The notes beneath the pieces were generated by a model. The model did no database searches. It was given only the letters and a program-made list of their open reading frames with translations, and was not told the origin of the DNA. A DNA stretch of 64,000 bases, taken from the NCBI RefSeq assembly GCF_963924675.1, contig NC_089232.1, positions 43,564,522 to 43,628,521 on the forward strand. The letters run 5' to 3'. Every line of letters begins with the position of its first letter. Within the stretch, counting starts at the first letter, position 1. This stretch comes from Phocoena phocoena (taxonomy: Eukaryota; Chordata; Mammalia; Artiodactyla; Phocoenidae). A program made the translations under genes and the position numbers. This document shows, in pieces, positions 46,416 to 58,482 of the stretch.

Positions 46416-47374
46416 ACATACCTATATTTACTTGGTATAATCTTGCTTCAAATTTTATGTATGTTTCTTTAAATTCAAGATGACGCAATCTACAACAAGA
46501 CATTAGAGACAGCCCTGGAGATAAATCGCTAGTGTGTACCGAAGGGTGAATCAACCCCCAACAAATAGCAAACGCTTGTGCTTTTAAACTGACTTAATAG
46601 CTCTGAGAGCTGGATTCTGTGATGAAGTGCAAAAGCACGTAATATAAGAGTATTTGGAGCAAATCTCCACACCCTAGAGCTCTGTCTTTGGGAGGTATCA
46701 CTGGAGAGAATGCACTACAGGAAGAAAAGCAGCTTTGCTTCCCAAGCGCAGTGTCCATCCTGCCTTCACTCCGATTTTCTAGCAACAGAGAAGCCCCATG
46801 AGTGATTTTGCTGAACAAGATGAAGATGAAGAGTTAGTGACTTCTAACCAGGACATAAATTAACCTGCTTTTTACAAATCTGAAGGAAGAGGTGCTCAGA
46901 AGGACTAATGAACGCACACATCTAAAAATAACTCCCCATTTAATTAACAGCACAGTACACAGTCACTCTAATTAAAACTGCTGGCCTGGCTGAGGGCTAT
47001 CAGTTCCACATCTTTCCACATTTCTCACCTTAAGTTCCCTGAAACACTGAAATCATTTGAATTTTATGGGGAAATAGCAGGCAGGTGGCCTAGGAGAATG
47101 ATGCCACAGGCAGAAATTAATTTCATTTTAAGCAAGGAAGAGTCAGTAGACTGTAAGTCAAGCTGTGCAGAAGGTCAGGGTGAGAAAGAAGGGATCAGAG
47201 ATGGAACCAGAGTGGTTCCAGTTCCAAGCAATTTCCTCAATGGTCTGTGCAGGGGGGAGGAGGCCACCCAACACAGGAAGTATCCCCCTCTGCCTTTGAG
47301 AGGCCAAGCACAGCCCTACAGGGAGGAAGAGTAGGAAACTGTACAAAATGGAAGGATTTCAAGACCCTATCCTA
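46413..47374. other. Unassigned, with an AT-rich conserved-looking block
   Basis: Around 46915-46985 several homeodomain- and MEF2-like words cluster (ctaaaaataa, tttaattaac, ctaattaaaa). No transposon or exon recognised. Confidence 0.4.
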
Positions 47375-47602
47375 AATAATAGCAACAGCTAACATTTGTT
47401 GAGTGCTTATTTTGTGCCAGTAATTGCACTAGTTGTGCTAACACACATTACCTCATGTAATACTCACAACAAACCATTTTACAGATATAAAACTGAGGCT
47501 TAGAAAAGTTATGTTGCTTGTCCAAGGTCCAGAGCAAGTCAGTGGAAGAGCTGGGAAATAGACCTTGGCAGATTGAGACAGTCGGTACTGCCTTACTAAA
47601 CA
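47375..47602 (-). mobile_element. MIR SINE, near full core
   Basis: tgagtgcttattttgtgcca, tcacaacaaaccattttaca gatataaaactgaggc, ttgtccaaggtccagagcaa and gagctgggaaatag follow the reverse-complement MIR. Confidence 0.9.
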
Positions 47603-47793
47603 GGGACAATTCCTACTTCCAGGATTTCTGTGACAATTCAAGAGGGTCTGGCACCTCCTAGGTGCTTAAATGTTACACTCAAAATCTCCTCCAGAGGCCT
47701 ATGTCAGACCCTAAAGAAACCTACCAATGAAATTTGTTCCCTTTGGGTAAGAATTTGCATCTGTAACAGTACTCAAAAACAAACAAACAAACA

Positions 47794-48082
47794 GGGCTTC
47801 CCTGGTGGCGCAGTGGTTGAGAATCTGCCTGCTAATGCAGGGGACACGGGTTCGAGTCCTGGTCTGGGAGGATCCCACATGCCGCAGAGCAACTAGGCCC
47901 GTGAGCCACAACTACTGAGCCTGCGCGTCTGGAGCCTGTGCTCTGCAACAAGAGAGGCCACCATAGTGAGAGGCCCGCGCACCGCGATGAAGAGTGGCCC
48001 CCGCTTGCCACAACTAGAGAAAGCCCTCGCACAGAAATGAAGACCCAACACAGCCAAAAAATAAGTTAATTAATTAATAAAC
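47794..48082 (+). mobile_element. CHR SINE, long form
   Basis: It starts gggcttccctggtggcgcag, has A box tggcgcagtgg and B box ggttcgagtcc, continues with the acaactactgagcctgcgcg body and the caactagagaaagccc end, and finishes in an (aat)n-type tail. The left flank is an (aaac)n run, which hides any target-site duplication. Confidence 0.95.
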
Positions 48083-48944
48083 TCCTACCCCCAACATCTT
48101 AAGAAAAACAAAAAACAAATACAGGTAGTATATATTATATGCATACTGTGTCCCAGAAAACTTCTACCAGATCTGAAAAAGGAAAAGTGGAACAACTGAC
48201 CAAAATATATACTTACACATTCTTTCTTGAGGTAAGGAAATGAGATTTTCAGAGAAATCACTCTTAAACCTTCACAACTAAAGACCTCAGTGGTAACCCA
48301 GTATAGTGACAAACCTGAGTATCCAAAAGTAGGAGAAGCTTAATAAGTGTATGCTGATGGTTATCAGGATAACCAGCTCTAAAGTTTAATTAATATTAAC
48401 GTAGCAGGTTATATTTAACCTTGATTTGAGTGAAAGGTATTGAGGGAAGTTAGAGAAGCTGCTATGAAATGACCCACCCCAGTCCATCTATACTGCTTTG
48501 CATTTGGAAACTCCCCCATCCCGCTGGCACCTCCCTCTTACCACATGATTATAATGCACAGTTGTGCCGCTCGGTTTAGGAATGGATTTCCTTGACTCCC
48601 ACTCTTCGAAATTCTGGCTTATTCAACAGCACCAGCAGTTTTTGAGAACCAAATGTATTCAGTGCTGAAATTTAAAAACTGACTTTATCCTAGATTCTTC
48701 AACAAATATGTTGAAGGAAAAAAAAGAGAGAGAGGAAGGGAAACCTATACATTAAAAAAGAAAAAAAACTTTGAGAGACATAACAGATTACAATGTAGAA
48801 GCCTTATTTCCATACTAATTTCAATAAACTATCATCTTGAAAAATTGTGAGATGAGGAAATTTAAACATTGCATGGATATTTAATAATATTCAGGAATTA
48901 CTGTTAATTTTTAGATGGGATAATCATATTGTGCTTATTTTTTT
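48083..48944. other. Unassigned non-coding stretch
   Basis: A-rich near 48716-48770. Nothing recognised. Confidence 0.5.
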
Positions 48945-49091
48945 AAATATTTATTTATTTAATTTATTTATTTGGCTGTGCCTGGTCTTAGTTGCGGCAT
49001 GTGGGATCTATTTCCCTGACCAGGGATCGAACCCGGGGCCCCCTGCCTTGGGAGCGTGGCGTCTTAACCGCTGGACCACCAGGGAAGTCCC
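48945..49091 (-). mobile_element. Minimal tRNA-derived SINE
   Basis: On the minus strand: gggacttccctggtggtcca head, B box ggttcgatccc, then a short ggctgtgcc-equivalent part and an (aaat)n tail. About 145 bp. It resembles the 9705-9840 copy and lacks the long CHR body. A duplication is not clear. Confidence 0.92.
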
Positions 49092-49164
49092 ATGTTTATG
49101 TTTTTAAAATAATGTTTTATCTTTTAGAGGTACATGCCACAATGTTTATGGATTTAATAATATA

Positions 49165-49355
49165 ATATCTGAGATTTGCTTCAAAATAGTCCCTGGGAAG
49201 AGAAGAAATGGATGGGAGTGGTTTAAGCGTAACAAATTTGGGCATGAGTTGGAAATTGGTAAAGCGAGGTGATGATAAGTGGGGGTCCTTTACACTGTTC
49301 TCTCCCTTTTGTATATGTTTGAAATTTTCCAGAGTAAAAAGGAAAAAAAATAACT
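49165..49355 (+). mobile_element. Old LINE-1 3' end (L1M-like)
   Basis: The end ctgttctctcccttttgtat, atgtttgaaattttccagag taaaaagg with an A-rich tail is the usual terminus of old L1M elements. The left boundary is approximate. Confidence 0.6.
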
Positions 49356-49813
49356 GCAGGTATCAGTTTTTGCCCGTTAAAAGAGACATTTTGGAGTCAG
49401 GAAATTCTTATAAAAGGAGATGCCCACACACTTCGGGTAACCTACAGCTGATTTCACATAACTGAAAAATGTGTGCATTTATTTTTCTAAAAGTGACTTT
49501 AAGGTACAGAGCCTCCCTTTGAGGAGCCAACCTCCTACGTATCTGAGCTACAGATCTTCTTTCCAGTGTCTTCTCTGCATCTCTACCTCAAGGTTGATCT
49601 GAAGGCACAGCAAGCTCATGTCCAAAACCAGACGACTTTATTACTTTTCCAACCAAACCTATCTCCTTATTCCTTATCTTAGTATTACAAGCACAATCCA
49701 CTCAGTAGCTCTAATCTATAAACCTAATAGTTATTTTCAATTTCCCCCTCTCCCTCCTCCTCACATGCACTTGTCACGTCCAGTCAATTCTAGATCAGAA
49801 AAGGTCCATCAAC
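49356..49813. other. Unassigned non-coding stretch
   Basis: Nothing recognised. Confidence 0.5.
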
Positions 49814-50060
49814 AATGAACTGGCCTTGGGCTTCCCTGGTGGCGCAGTGGTTGAGAGTCCACCTGCCGATGCAGTGGACATGGGTTCGTGCCCTGGTCTG
49901 GGAAGATTCCACATGCCACGGAGCGGCTGGGCACGTGAGCCATGGCTGCTGAGCCTGCGTGTCTGGAACCTGTGCTCCGCAACGGGAGAGGCCACAACAG
50001 TGAGAGGCCCGCGTACCACAAAACAAAAAACAAACAAACAAACAAAAAATGAACTGGCCT
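49814..50060 (+). mobile_element. CHR SINE, short form, with perfect 13-bp target-site duplication
   Basis: The body (49827-50047) has A box tggcgcagtgg at 49840-49850 and B box ggttcgtgccc at 49883-49893, and ends in an (aaac)n tail. Flanks aatgaactggcct at 49814-49826 and 50048-50060 are identical. The Pol III promoter boxes are intact at the motif level. Confidence 0.98.
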
Positions 50061-51199
50061 ATACTCTGAGAGTTGTAGAACTGAAGGAGAGAACAAAGGG
50101 TCTGCTGGTCGCCCGATCACATCTAAACAGCCCAGCGCAGTGTAGTCAGCTGCAAGGACAGGTAACCACAGGGAAGAGCAGTAGTGATGAGAAACCTGTC
50201 ACTTTGAGTGAGAGTACTGCTAACCTCTCTGGGGGCCCTGATACTCTAAGAGCAGGTTGGATATAACCCTACTCACCATCTACAGGGAGCTCAAAGCACA
50301 TGATGAAAGTGTGAATCACTTAGAACAACAACAGCAAAAAAAAAACCAAAAAAAACCTATCCCAAAATAGGACCAAACCACAACCTGCAGACTACAAGTA
50401 GAAGAATGAGAAATGCTGAGTTGTTCTAATGGCAAAAGGAGACTTTAATACAAAACTAAAATAGCAAGGAGAATAGTAGTCAGAACTTCATTGCTGTCTA
50501 CAAACAGCATCTGAATAGATGTGACAATGCTACCCATGATTCATCTCCACGAGTCAAACTTGGAGCCAAATGAGCAAAAGAAAAAAAAAAATGGCATTTT
50601 ACAGGAAAGATGCTTGCAACACATTTAATTTTGCATAAGGAATGTAAATTTCCCAAGGATTTGACCCAAAGCATTAAGCCAGCCCCTATATTGTTCTAAT
50701 CAATTAGGCCTTCCTGCATCAGCACTTTTGCATTGCAAACAACTAAAGCCATCATATTCTCTAATCAAGAGAAAAATATTCATACAGATTGGTTTATTTC
50801 CATTTGTTTTTTTTAAAATTGTATTTCTTGAAAAAAATAGAGATTAACTTCTAAAACATATTTGATGATCTCTGTGAAAAGGATGAGTTGTCATTAAATT
50901 ATAACCATTTGAAAGGAAGAAATACCTAGATGCTCTTTAGTTTTTGTTGGGGGGCTTTTCAACATTTTGAGATTTTAAAATGTAGATTTCCATATGTGAG
51001 AGTTGTCATTTAGAATAATCCAAGTCCACATAAAATGGAGCCTTCAACATTTTTCTGGTACTTAGTATTTTAGATTTATCAAAATTACAAAAGTATACAT
51101 TTTATAGCTAGGATGAGCTTCCAGAAAATCTATTCCATCCCTCTCAACCTCCCTTTGGAAATGCAGCAACCTCTGAGGTAGGATCTTCATTAGTACTGA
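50061..51199. other. Unassigned, with a conserved-looking AT-rich block
   Basis: The block 50630-50800 is discussed as a possible regulatory element. An A run at 50581-50592. No transposon recognised. Confidence 0.45.
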
Positions 51200-51352
51200 A
51201 AATAATATTAACCAAGTATTTATTGAACACTATGCCAGATCTTATGCAAAGCTCTCTATATTATCTCATTCAATCCTCACCAAATTCTATGAGATTGTCA
51301 CAATGACTAACCCCATTTCATAGATGATAAGACTGAGGCTACTAACTAATGA
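51200..51352 (-). mobile_element. MIR SINE fragment
   Basis: aagtatttattgaacactat, tcattcaatcctcaccaaat, ccccatttcatagatgataa gactgaggct are the reverse-complement MIR right half. Confidence 0.8.
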
Positions 51353-53499
51353 ATACCCTATGGACTCCTTCAGTAGATATGAGAATATAAGAGCAATGAA
51401 TAAATGTCCCAACACAAAATCTTCAGAAAATTACTTTATTCCTTAATGGAATAATAACTTTCAAGTTTCCACCTCTATGTCCTCAAAAAGTATCTTCATA
51501 AGGGACAAAAGTTCATAACAAAGTATTTTTTCCCAGAAAACTTCAATTTTGTTACCCTGAGATTGATTCAGTATCTTCTTCAGCATTTAGGTCATTTATT
51601 GCTCTTAGAGTTTCTAGAATGTAAAGATAGAAATCAGGTTAATGTTCTAAGGGTCCACTGTGTGCTATGGGAAAGTATAAGAAAGTATCTTTCATACTCT
51701 GCAGATATAAACCCAGAGCAAAGATACAAATAGCTGATAAGGGTGTGACTGGGATTTAGATCTGGGTCTTCTAATTCCAAAAGGAGGGTAAGTGATTGGA
51801 CTCAGTTAACTGGCTTGCAACTGTGGGAAAAAAAGATTTCACAACAAAAATATATTGAAACAAAGAGCCAAAGGGTGGATAGTTTATCGAAGGGTTTTAA
51901 TTATTTATTCAATTCCTGGATCTGGATGGCAACACATGGAATGTTGTCCTGGTCCCAAATTTCTTTTGACAATTTCAACATGGATCACATGAAAAGTGAA
52001 TTCTAAAAGTTGGCAGGCCCATGCTCTTGCTTTCTGCAACATGTGATGTTTGCCCCTTATATTTCCATACAGATCAGCATCAGGAGACATTAAAAAGGAG
52101 GCCTCAAATTTAAGCAAAGAAAAAGGGGAAATGGGAAATCACACTAACGGGAACAATCACAATTCCATTGATTGTTTTTAATCTGTGACTGTGCCCAATA
52201 GTATTATCATGAACTTATAATTCAACCAATGAAGTCAATAATGCTAGGTGACCTACACTGTTGACATTTTGCAGCAAATGAATTCAGAGTTCTGCTATTC
52301 TATAGCAGTAGCAGCAGCAGCAAACACTTGGAAATGTATAGCATGAAGGTATTCACTAGTACCTTCTCATTCTGAATCCGCTGAATCGATCTCCCAGTTT
52401 AAAAAAGTATCCCTGAACCCCAAATACCTGGTGAACCATACAATGCAGATCAATAGATTTTTTTAGTACAATAATTGTTTCTCTCTGGGAGATTCCCATT
52501 AGTCCCAGAGGCAAGAATACTTTGATTGACCTCAAGGAACACAGCAGATGTGGATAAGCTGTGTGTGCTGCTGACCTTATCAGAAGAAAGCCAGGCCTTG
52601 AAAATCACAGGGGAACACCCTGGGCATGTGTATGTTGGCTGTGGGAAAGCAAACAGCTGTGTACTCTCTTTAAAAGCCAACCAAACCAAGAAATGCAGAC
52701 TATGGGAGGGCAAACTAGAAAAAGAGATGTGCGCATTAACAATATAAAACATTCCCAGGAAATAATAATATGAATGGAAACAAGATGAGGTATGCTGTAA
52801 GCATCTGGGATTCCTTAATGTACTAGTTAGTAGAAAAGATTTTCTACATAAAATCCTGGTGACCCAGTTGCTTAAGCTCCTGGGGACAGAGGATAAATTT
52901 ACTCTGCTACTTTGAATGCCACATTTCCTATTTGGCGCTATAGCCAAATAAGACGGCAGGAAGACAGTGGAGAAAGGAGAGAAGGAAGGAGGGACAGAGG
53001 GAGGGAGGGAGGGGAATCTAGGATACACTCAGGGAAGTCTTGACTTTGGAATGGAAGGAGATTTTAGCTCCACTAAAATCACTACCCAACGCCAATAAGG
53101 CCAGATCGGAGCAGAGGCAATCCCTTGTCCCCTGCCATGAACTGGAACAAGAAGTGGAGCACATTGTTAGTACAGAAGAATTACAAGCAGCTGTACCCTG
53201 ACATCTCTGAGAAAGCAGCATGTGATCCTGGGCAGAGCACAGTGGTGAGAGTTCATGAAACAAAGTTTTACAATCTCAGGTTAAAATTATTCCAACTCTG
53301 CAGCAAAACCAATGCACTGCTGAACAAACAGAACAGATACAGAGACATGAAAGTAAGCCCTGCTTCATGTGCAAGAAGACCTAAAGGGAATCCAGAGATG
53401 CCTTCTAAGAACCCACAGCAGCTGTTGCCTAAGGGAAAATTTAAAACTTCAACATCCCTCTTATAAACTCCTCAAAAATTGGTTAAAGACCTGGAATAA
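51353..53499. other. Mostly unassigned non-coding DNA
   Basis: A possible MIR tail lies at about 51740-51790 (gactgggatttagatctggg). The longest frame of the window (52450-53028 minus, 192 codons) lies here; it has no known domain and its N-terminus is a purine low-complexity tract in reverse. A small (AGC)n run is at 52305-52323. Confidence 0.45.
52977..53013. repeat. Purine low-complexity tract (GGGA)n
   Basis: gaaggaaggagggacagagg followed by four gggag units. Confidence 0.9.
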
Positions 53500-53800
53500 T
53501 TTTTATTCATTCATTCATTCTTTCAGCCAGTGTTTAAGGCAGCCCTACTATGTGCCAAGTACTATATTAGGTGTTAGAGATACAGGGACAAAATAAGACA
53601 CGGACCCTTGCCCTCAAGGAGCTCACAGCTCAGCAGAGGAGAAAACCGTGGCATGAATTCACTGCAATACAGTGTAATGGGTAGATGACGGTTTAAAAAA
53701 GGGTCAAGGTGATGGAATTGAAGAGTAGGCAGATGGAAAAGCAAAGGTCAGGAAATAGAAGGGGTGATCCTGACACATTGAGGGTGCTTCAACGAGTTAG
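53500..53800 (-). mobile_element. L2 LINE 3' end
   Basis: tattcattcattcattcttt, cctactatgtgccaagtact, ttaggtgttagagatacagg and gcccttgccctcaaggagct-like cacagctcag match the reverse-complement L2 3' end. The part after 53640 is less certain. Confidence 0.8.
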
Positions 53801-55309
53801 TTTAAAGTTTATTAAACTTTGATTTTGAATACCTCTAAGTAAATCATGCACATTCCCCAGCAAGCACAGAACACACCACTCCATATTGCCTTACACTGGG
53901 CCAGATTACCACATTTATGTTATCTGGCTAGATACTGGCATTTGTGTGTATGATTCCTGAGCTAGGTCAAGGCCAGAGACATACTACCTACTCCTGCAGG
54001 TCGATTGCAAACGTGTGAGGGGTTTTTGGCTGTCACAATAACTGGCAGTTGCTACTGGAAGTTGTGACCCAGGACCAGGAATGCTCCACATCCTGCAATG
54101 CCTGGGGACCTTGCTCACGAGGAAGACTCGTCTATCCCACATGCCCGCAGCACCCTCTCTGAGAGACTCTGGGCCAGATCGTGTCATGCTATGACATTTG
54201 CCCTTGAACTTTAACAGTTATTGCCCGGCTCTCTTTGAATTATTAACTTTTCTAAATTACTAACAACACGAGAACACACACAGAGAAAAAAAGAGAATTC
54301 CGCAGAGAATCTTGATTTATAATTGATGCTGAGAAAGAGACAAAATGTTTTGCTGCATTTGAAAGGAAGGCAAATATTTTCTCCCCTGAAATAGTAGCAG
54401 TATCTGGCTTCTTAATAAAGACAGTGTTTGTAAAACCAAGGGTTCCTTCCCCCTGCAATTTCAGACCAGTGCCTCGTTAGAGAAATCAGAGGAAAGCTAC
54501 CCAAAACCACTTTAAAGGGGTTAGCTTTTACAAGTGAAATTTCTGGCATCACCCTCCTTTTGATGGTAGTAAATGTTGTAGTGGGGACGAGGGGCTACCT
54601 ATTGGACACATCAGAAAGCAGAACGATGTCATGGAGATATTTCTGGTTAGCCATTCAGGGGAGGTTCAGAGCCATTGAAGTTGACACTATTTCTATGGTC
54701 TGTATCCCGGTGTAAATTCCAGGAAAAGAAATTGTAATTGTAATATCGTACGCAGCTTCAAAGAGTGTGTAGAAAAGGACAGATGATGCGTATTCTGGGA
54801 TTCAAAGGCAAGTTGCGGGTACTTTATATAGACTTCCCGACTCCACAGAAAGTGATGAGGGAAGGTCTGTTCCCCCAAGGATGATCCTGGGAAGTGACTG
54901 CTGAGGAGTGTAGCCTTGGTGAAATGCATGAAGGTGGACAACAAATCTGTGATCAAGCCATTGTTTCGGTTTTTCAGCAGGTCAAATGGGTGGGAAAATG
55001 AGACAGAAATGAGTCTTCACATATCTGAATCATTAAAGAGCTGCAAGAGGGCATTCTTAAGTGGCAAGGGTGCAAGATTCTCATTAGGATTTCTGACTAA
55101 AGCATAAAACCACAACTGCTATGTATCATCCCCTGCTCCCCTTACTGCCAACCTTGAAAACTAGCCCATTCTTAATGCCCCCCCTCTCTTATTCCCACTC
55201 TCATCAGTCTTGCTTCTGCTGCTGAGAGGATTCTCATACCACATTCACTAGGGAGTCAACTCACAGCCCAATAGCCTCTTTCATTCTCACTGTTTCTGCT
55301 GCCTTTTCT
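53801..55309. other. Unassigned non-coding stretch
   Basis: No transposon or exon recognised over 1.5 kb. Confidence 0.5.
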
Positions 55310-56085
55310 CAAATTCATTCGTTCATGCAGGATTTATTGAGATACCACTAGATGGAGGCATTATTCTAGACCTGGGTGAAAACAGCAATGGAAAGGAGAG
55401 GCAAGGTCCCAGCTCTAATGGAACTTAGAGTCTGATGGGATGGAGGGGAGATAAAGAACAGGATCTAATCAGCTAGCAAAAACTCTACAAAGGCAGTCAA
55501 ATAGGGTATTCGGCTAGACAGTGACAAGGGAGGGGGCTATGAAAGATAAAGGAGCTTTTGAGTACTGAGGCCAGACCACCTGAGTTCATATCCTGGCTCT
55601 GCCACTAATTAGCTATGGAACCTTAGAGGAACTGTTTCCCCTCTTTGTGCCCCAATTTCCTTGCCTATGAAATGGAAGTAAAAATACTGCATGCCTTACA
55701 GGGTTTTCTTGAGGGTTAATGAATTAAGTGCTTTCTATAAGTGCATAGCACAGTGCCTGGCATTAACTGAGAGCTCAGTGTTAGCTGCTGATTCATTACT
55801 TATATGACTATTCTCATTATTATATTGGATGGTGAAGAAAGGCCCATCTGAGGAGTGGCATGTGAGCTGAAACCTAAATGACGAGTAGAAACCGGCTGAG
55901 GAAAGATTCGGGGAAGATCATTCCAGACTAAAGGAAAACCGACATGGGAAAGAGCTTGAGAGGTTCCCAGGAAAAGTAGAAAGGGTGGAGACAAGGTGGA
56001 TGATGGAGAGAGTGGCAAGAAATGAAGTTAAAGTGGTAATCAGGGCCAAATAAAGTGGGGCCTTATAAGATACAGAATGTCTCTC
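55310..56085 (-). mobile_element. L2 LINE, split by a MIR
   Basis: Right arm of the 3' end at 55310-55540: ttcattcgttcatgcaggat ttattgaga, tctagacctgggtgaaaaca, cttagagtctgatggga. The more internal part resumes at about 55825-56085: catgtgagctgaaacctaaa, cattccagactaaaggaaaa, gagagagtggcaagaaatga. The two are colinear in the L2 consensus with a MIR between. Confidence 0.8.
55545..55797 (+). mobile_element. MIR SINE, near full length, nested in L2
   Basis: ctgagttcatatcctggctc tgccactaattagctatgg, ccccaatttccttgcctatg aaatgg, and gcacagtgcctggcattaac cover most of the MIR consensus in plus orientation. Confidence 0.92.
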
Positions 56086-56234
56086 TGTTTTGTCAGTAAC
56101 TGAAAATTTTGCCCATCCACATTGACTGTAGCAGGCTGTTGTCCACATAAAGACAACCCACATCGGAACATAATCTCCAGCATTCAAGTAGAGCTTCGGT
56201 CTTACTGACAATCACAAAACATTAGATAGGTAGT

Positions 56235-56385
56235 CAAAGGGCTTTGATGTGATCCTTACTGGTTAAGTAACAGAAATGACAACTTCTCTACGTTTGTTTC
56301 ACAATCTGCAAAATAAAATGGATTGAATTAAACGATCTTTAAGGTCCTTTCTAATCTGTGATTTTACATCTCCATTCCTGAATTT
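56235..56385 (+). mobile_element. MIR-like 3' fragment
   Basis: gttaagtaacagaaatgaca, cacaatctgcaaaataaaat gg and ctttaaggtcctttctaatc tgtgatttt resemble a MIR-type element with the ggtcctttctagctctgac ending. Confidence 0.5.
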
Positions 56386-58289
56386 CCTAGATACGAAAAC
56401 AGATCTAGGCTGGTAGAGCTACTGCATACTTTATAGGAAGCCTTATCCTTTCTTTACTTATCCTATTAATGGGTCTATTAATTAGGAAATATCAATCTTC
56501 TCAAGCTATATTGTTATGTGAAAGTTAAAATAGCAGCCAAAATCTGCCACCTCTAAACCTCTGATTTTGCAAGAAAATCTTATCTTCTGGTAAACAAGAG
56601 ATCCCAACCCAGAGGCTTCTCACTCCTTCGTGTGTGGGATTAATAGCGAACACCTTGGCATAAACAGTTTTGAAAGGTCAGAGATGGCAACAATTTTGCT
56701 AAGGAGATAAATAGAAAAATAAAATACTGCCTTGGTAATTCCAGGGCTTCAAAAAACTGCATAAGTTTGATCAATAATGAGGCACACAAAAGGGATTGTG
56801 GGATAAAGGGCAGGTCCAATTTGAGGTATTAAAATCTTGCCTAAGTCATTTTTTTCCCCAACACATCTTGCATTGCAGCCAATACTGGAAACTTAACGGT
56901 AGACTCAGACTTACAATGTTAGAAAAATAAGATTCTGACTATGAAGCAAAAGATTGTTTTAGGTCGAAGAAGTAAATAATAGTAAGAAAAAGGAGTTGTG
57001 CAAAAGCCAAGGTAAGAACATTTTCTCTCTGTAATAAATCAACTATGGTTATTGAGCTCAAATTTCGAATGTTATTTTAAGCTGTATTTATTATTATTGA
57101 CTTTTACCCTTATCCTGGCACAAACTACAAGAGTTCAAAGGAAGCTAATTTGTTCCTAAAATGTATATGTGGATATTTTAAATGTGCCTTAGAAATAGCA
57201 TGTTTTATTCATATGTTCTTATCTATTGCTCTTGCCTTAAGAGTAAATTTAACTTTTTGCCCATTGAAGAGATAGGTTTCCTTTCTGAAATTTTCATTGT
57301 AAATTTTAATTTTTTTAATGAAGTCACTTCCAGTCCTTATGGCAGATTTTATATTTCTGGCAAAAGGATTTTATCATTTAAACTGCATTATACATTATCT
57401 ATTATCTGCTTATATTAAGAAAGCTCTATTGTCTGTTAATGTTTACTAAACAATCAATTAAGTCTCAGTGAAACCAGAATAAACTCAAACAAATAAGTGG
57501 GTTGAAATTCACAGAAAACTGAGACCATGTCCCCTTTTGAAGGGCTGCCTTTGTGAGAACCCGTTTCTGCCTAAAAGATCTAATTTATCTTTTTTAATGC
57601 CATCAAAGTTAATAATGGATGACATATCATAGCTTCAGGGATGCAGCAACTTGTCAATAACATAGAGAATTTAGAAACCAATTCATCAAGTCATAACTTT
57701 TTAATTGGACCATGGATGTTTAAGTCATTAGACTCTCCAATAACAAAACCCTACAAAGAGAGAGTTAATTAATACAGAAATGCGTAACTGTCCCCTTCAA
57801 TGAACAAACTCAGAGTTTCTGTTCTACCTCAATAACAGGTGGCACTTTTCACTTTGAACCCTTTTTGGGTGAGGTAGGGATAAGGTGTGTGGAGTGGAAG
57901 AAAGTAAAGTGAAAGAAGAGGGTCTATATATAATACATATAATTATATATATAGTTATATAATTATAGGCCTACATATAAGTATATATATTTGTATATGT
58001 GTATTTATGAAATATTTATATATTTATACTTGTATTTATATATTTAACATTTTTATATATATCTCTATATTTTGTTATACATGTGTATGCTTCACAAATA
58101 CCTCTCTCCCAATACCTACAATGAGTCCAATATATTCTGGGCAAATAAGAAGGAATGCAGCTTTCCCTTCTTTCCTTATTCAGAGGGGAGGTAGGGTGGT
58201 TAAAGGACTTCTCCATGTCTCAGTTCTGCACTTACTGGTAAGCCTGCACTGCTGCCCACCTATTTGCATATTGATATCCCATTATCTAT
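56386..58289. other. AT-rich unassigned non-coding DNA
   Basis: A TATA-rich patch lies at about 57925-58080. Nothing else recognised. Confidence 0.5.
57925..58080. repeat. AT-rich (TATA) low-complexity tract
   Basis: Alternating tata words dominate about 150 bases, broken by short c/g-containing words. Confidence 0.85.
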
Positions 58290-58482
58290 TGGATGTCTAC
58301 ACTGGATGGGATCTTAGTGATTATCTGGTGCACCTCACCCACTTCACAATTGGGGAACCAGAGGCTCCGGGACATTAAGAGGCCTGTCCAAAGTCACACA
58401 ACCAGTTAGAAACAGTCAGTTATCCTCGTGACTCCCACACCCAGCAATCAGTCCAGTCCACCAAGCTTCTCTGGTCTTCCCT
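58290..58482 (-). mobile_element. MIR SINE fragment
   Basis: cacttcacaattggggaacc agaggc, ctgtccaaagtcacacaacc agttag and the end of the core follow the reverse-complement MIR. Confidence 0.8.

Noticed and set aside
49840..49893. A and B box suggesting a tRNA gene
   Set aside because: The boxes belong to a tRNA-derived SINE with a non-tRNA body and poly(A)-like tail; no cloverleaf-forming 3' half is present. The same holds for all other SINE copies.
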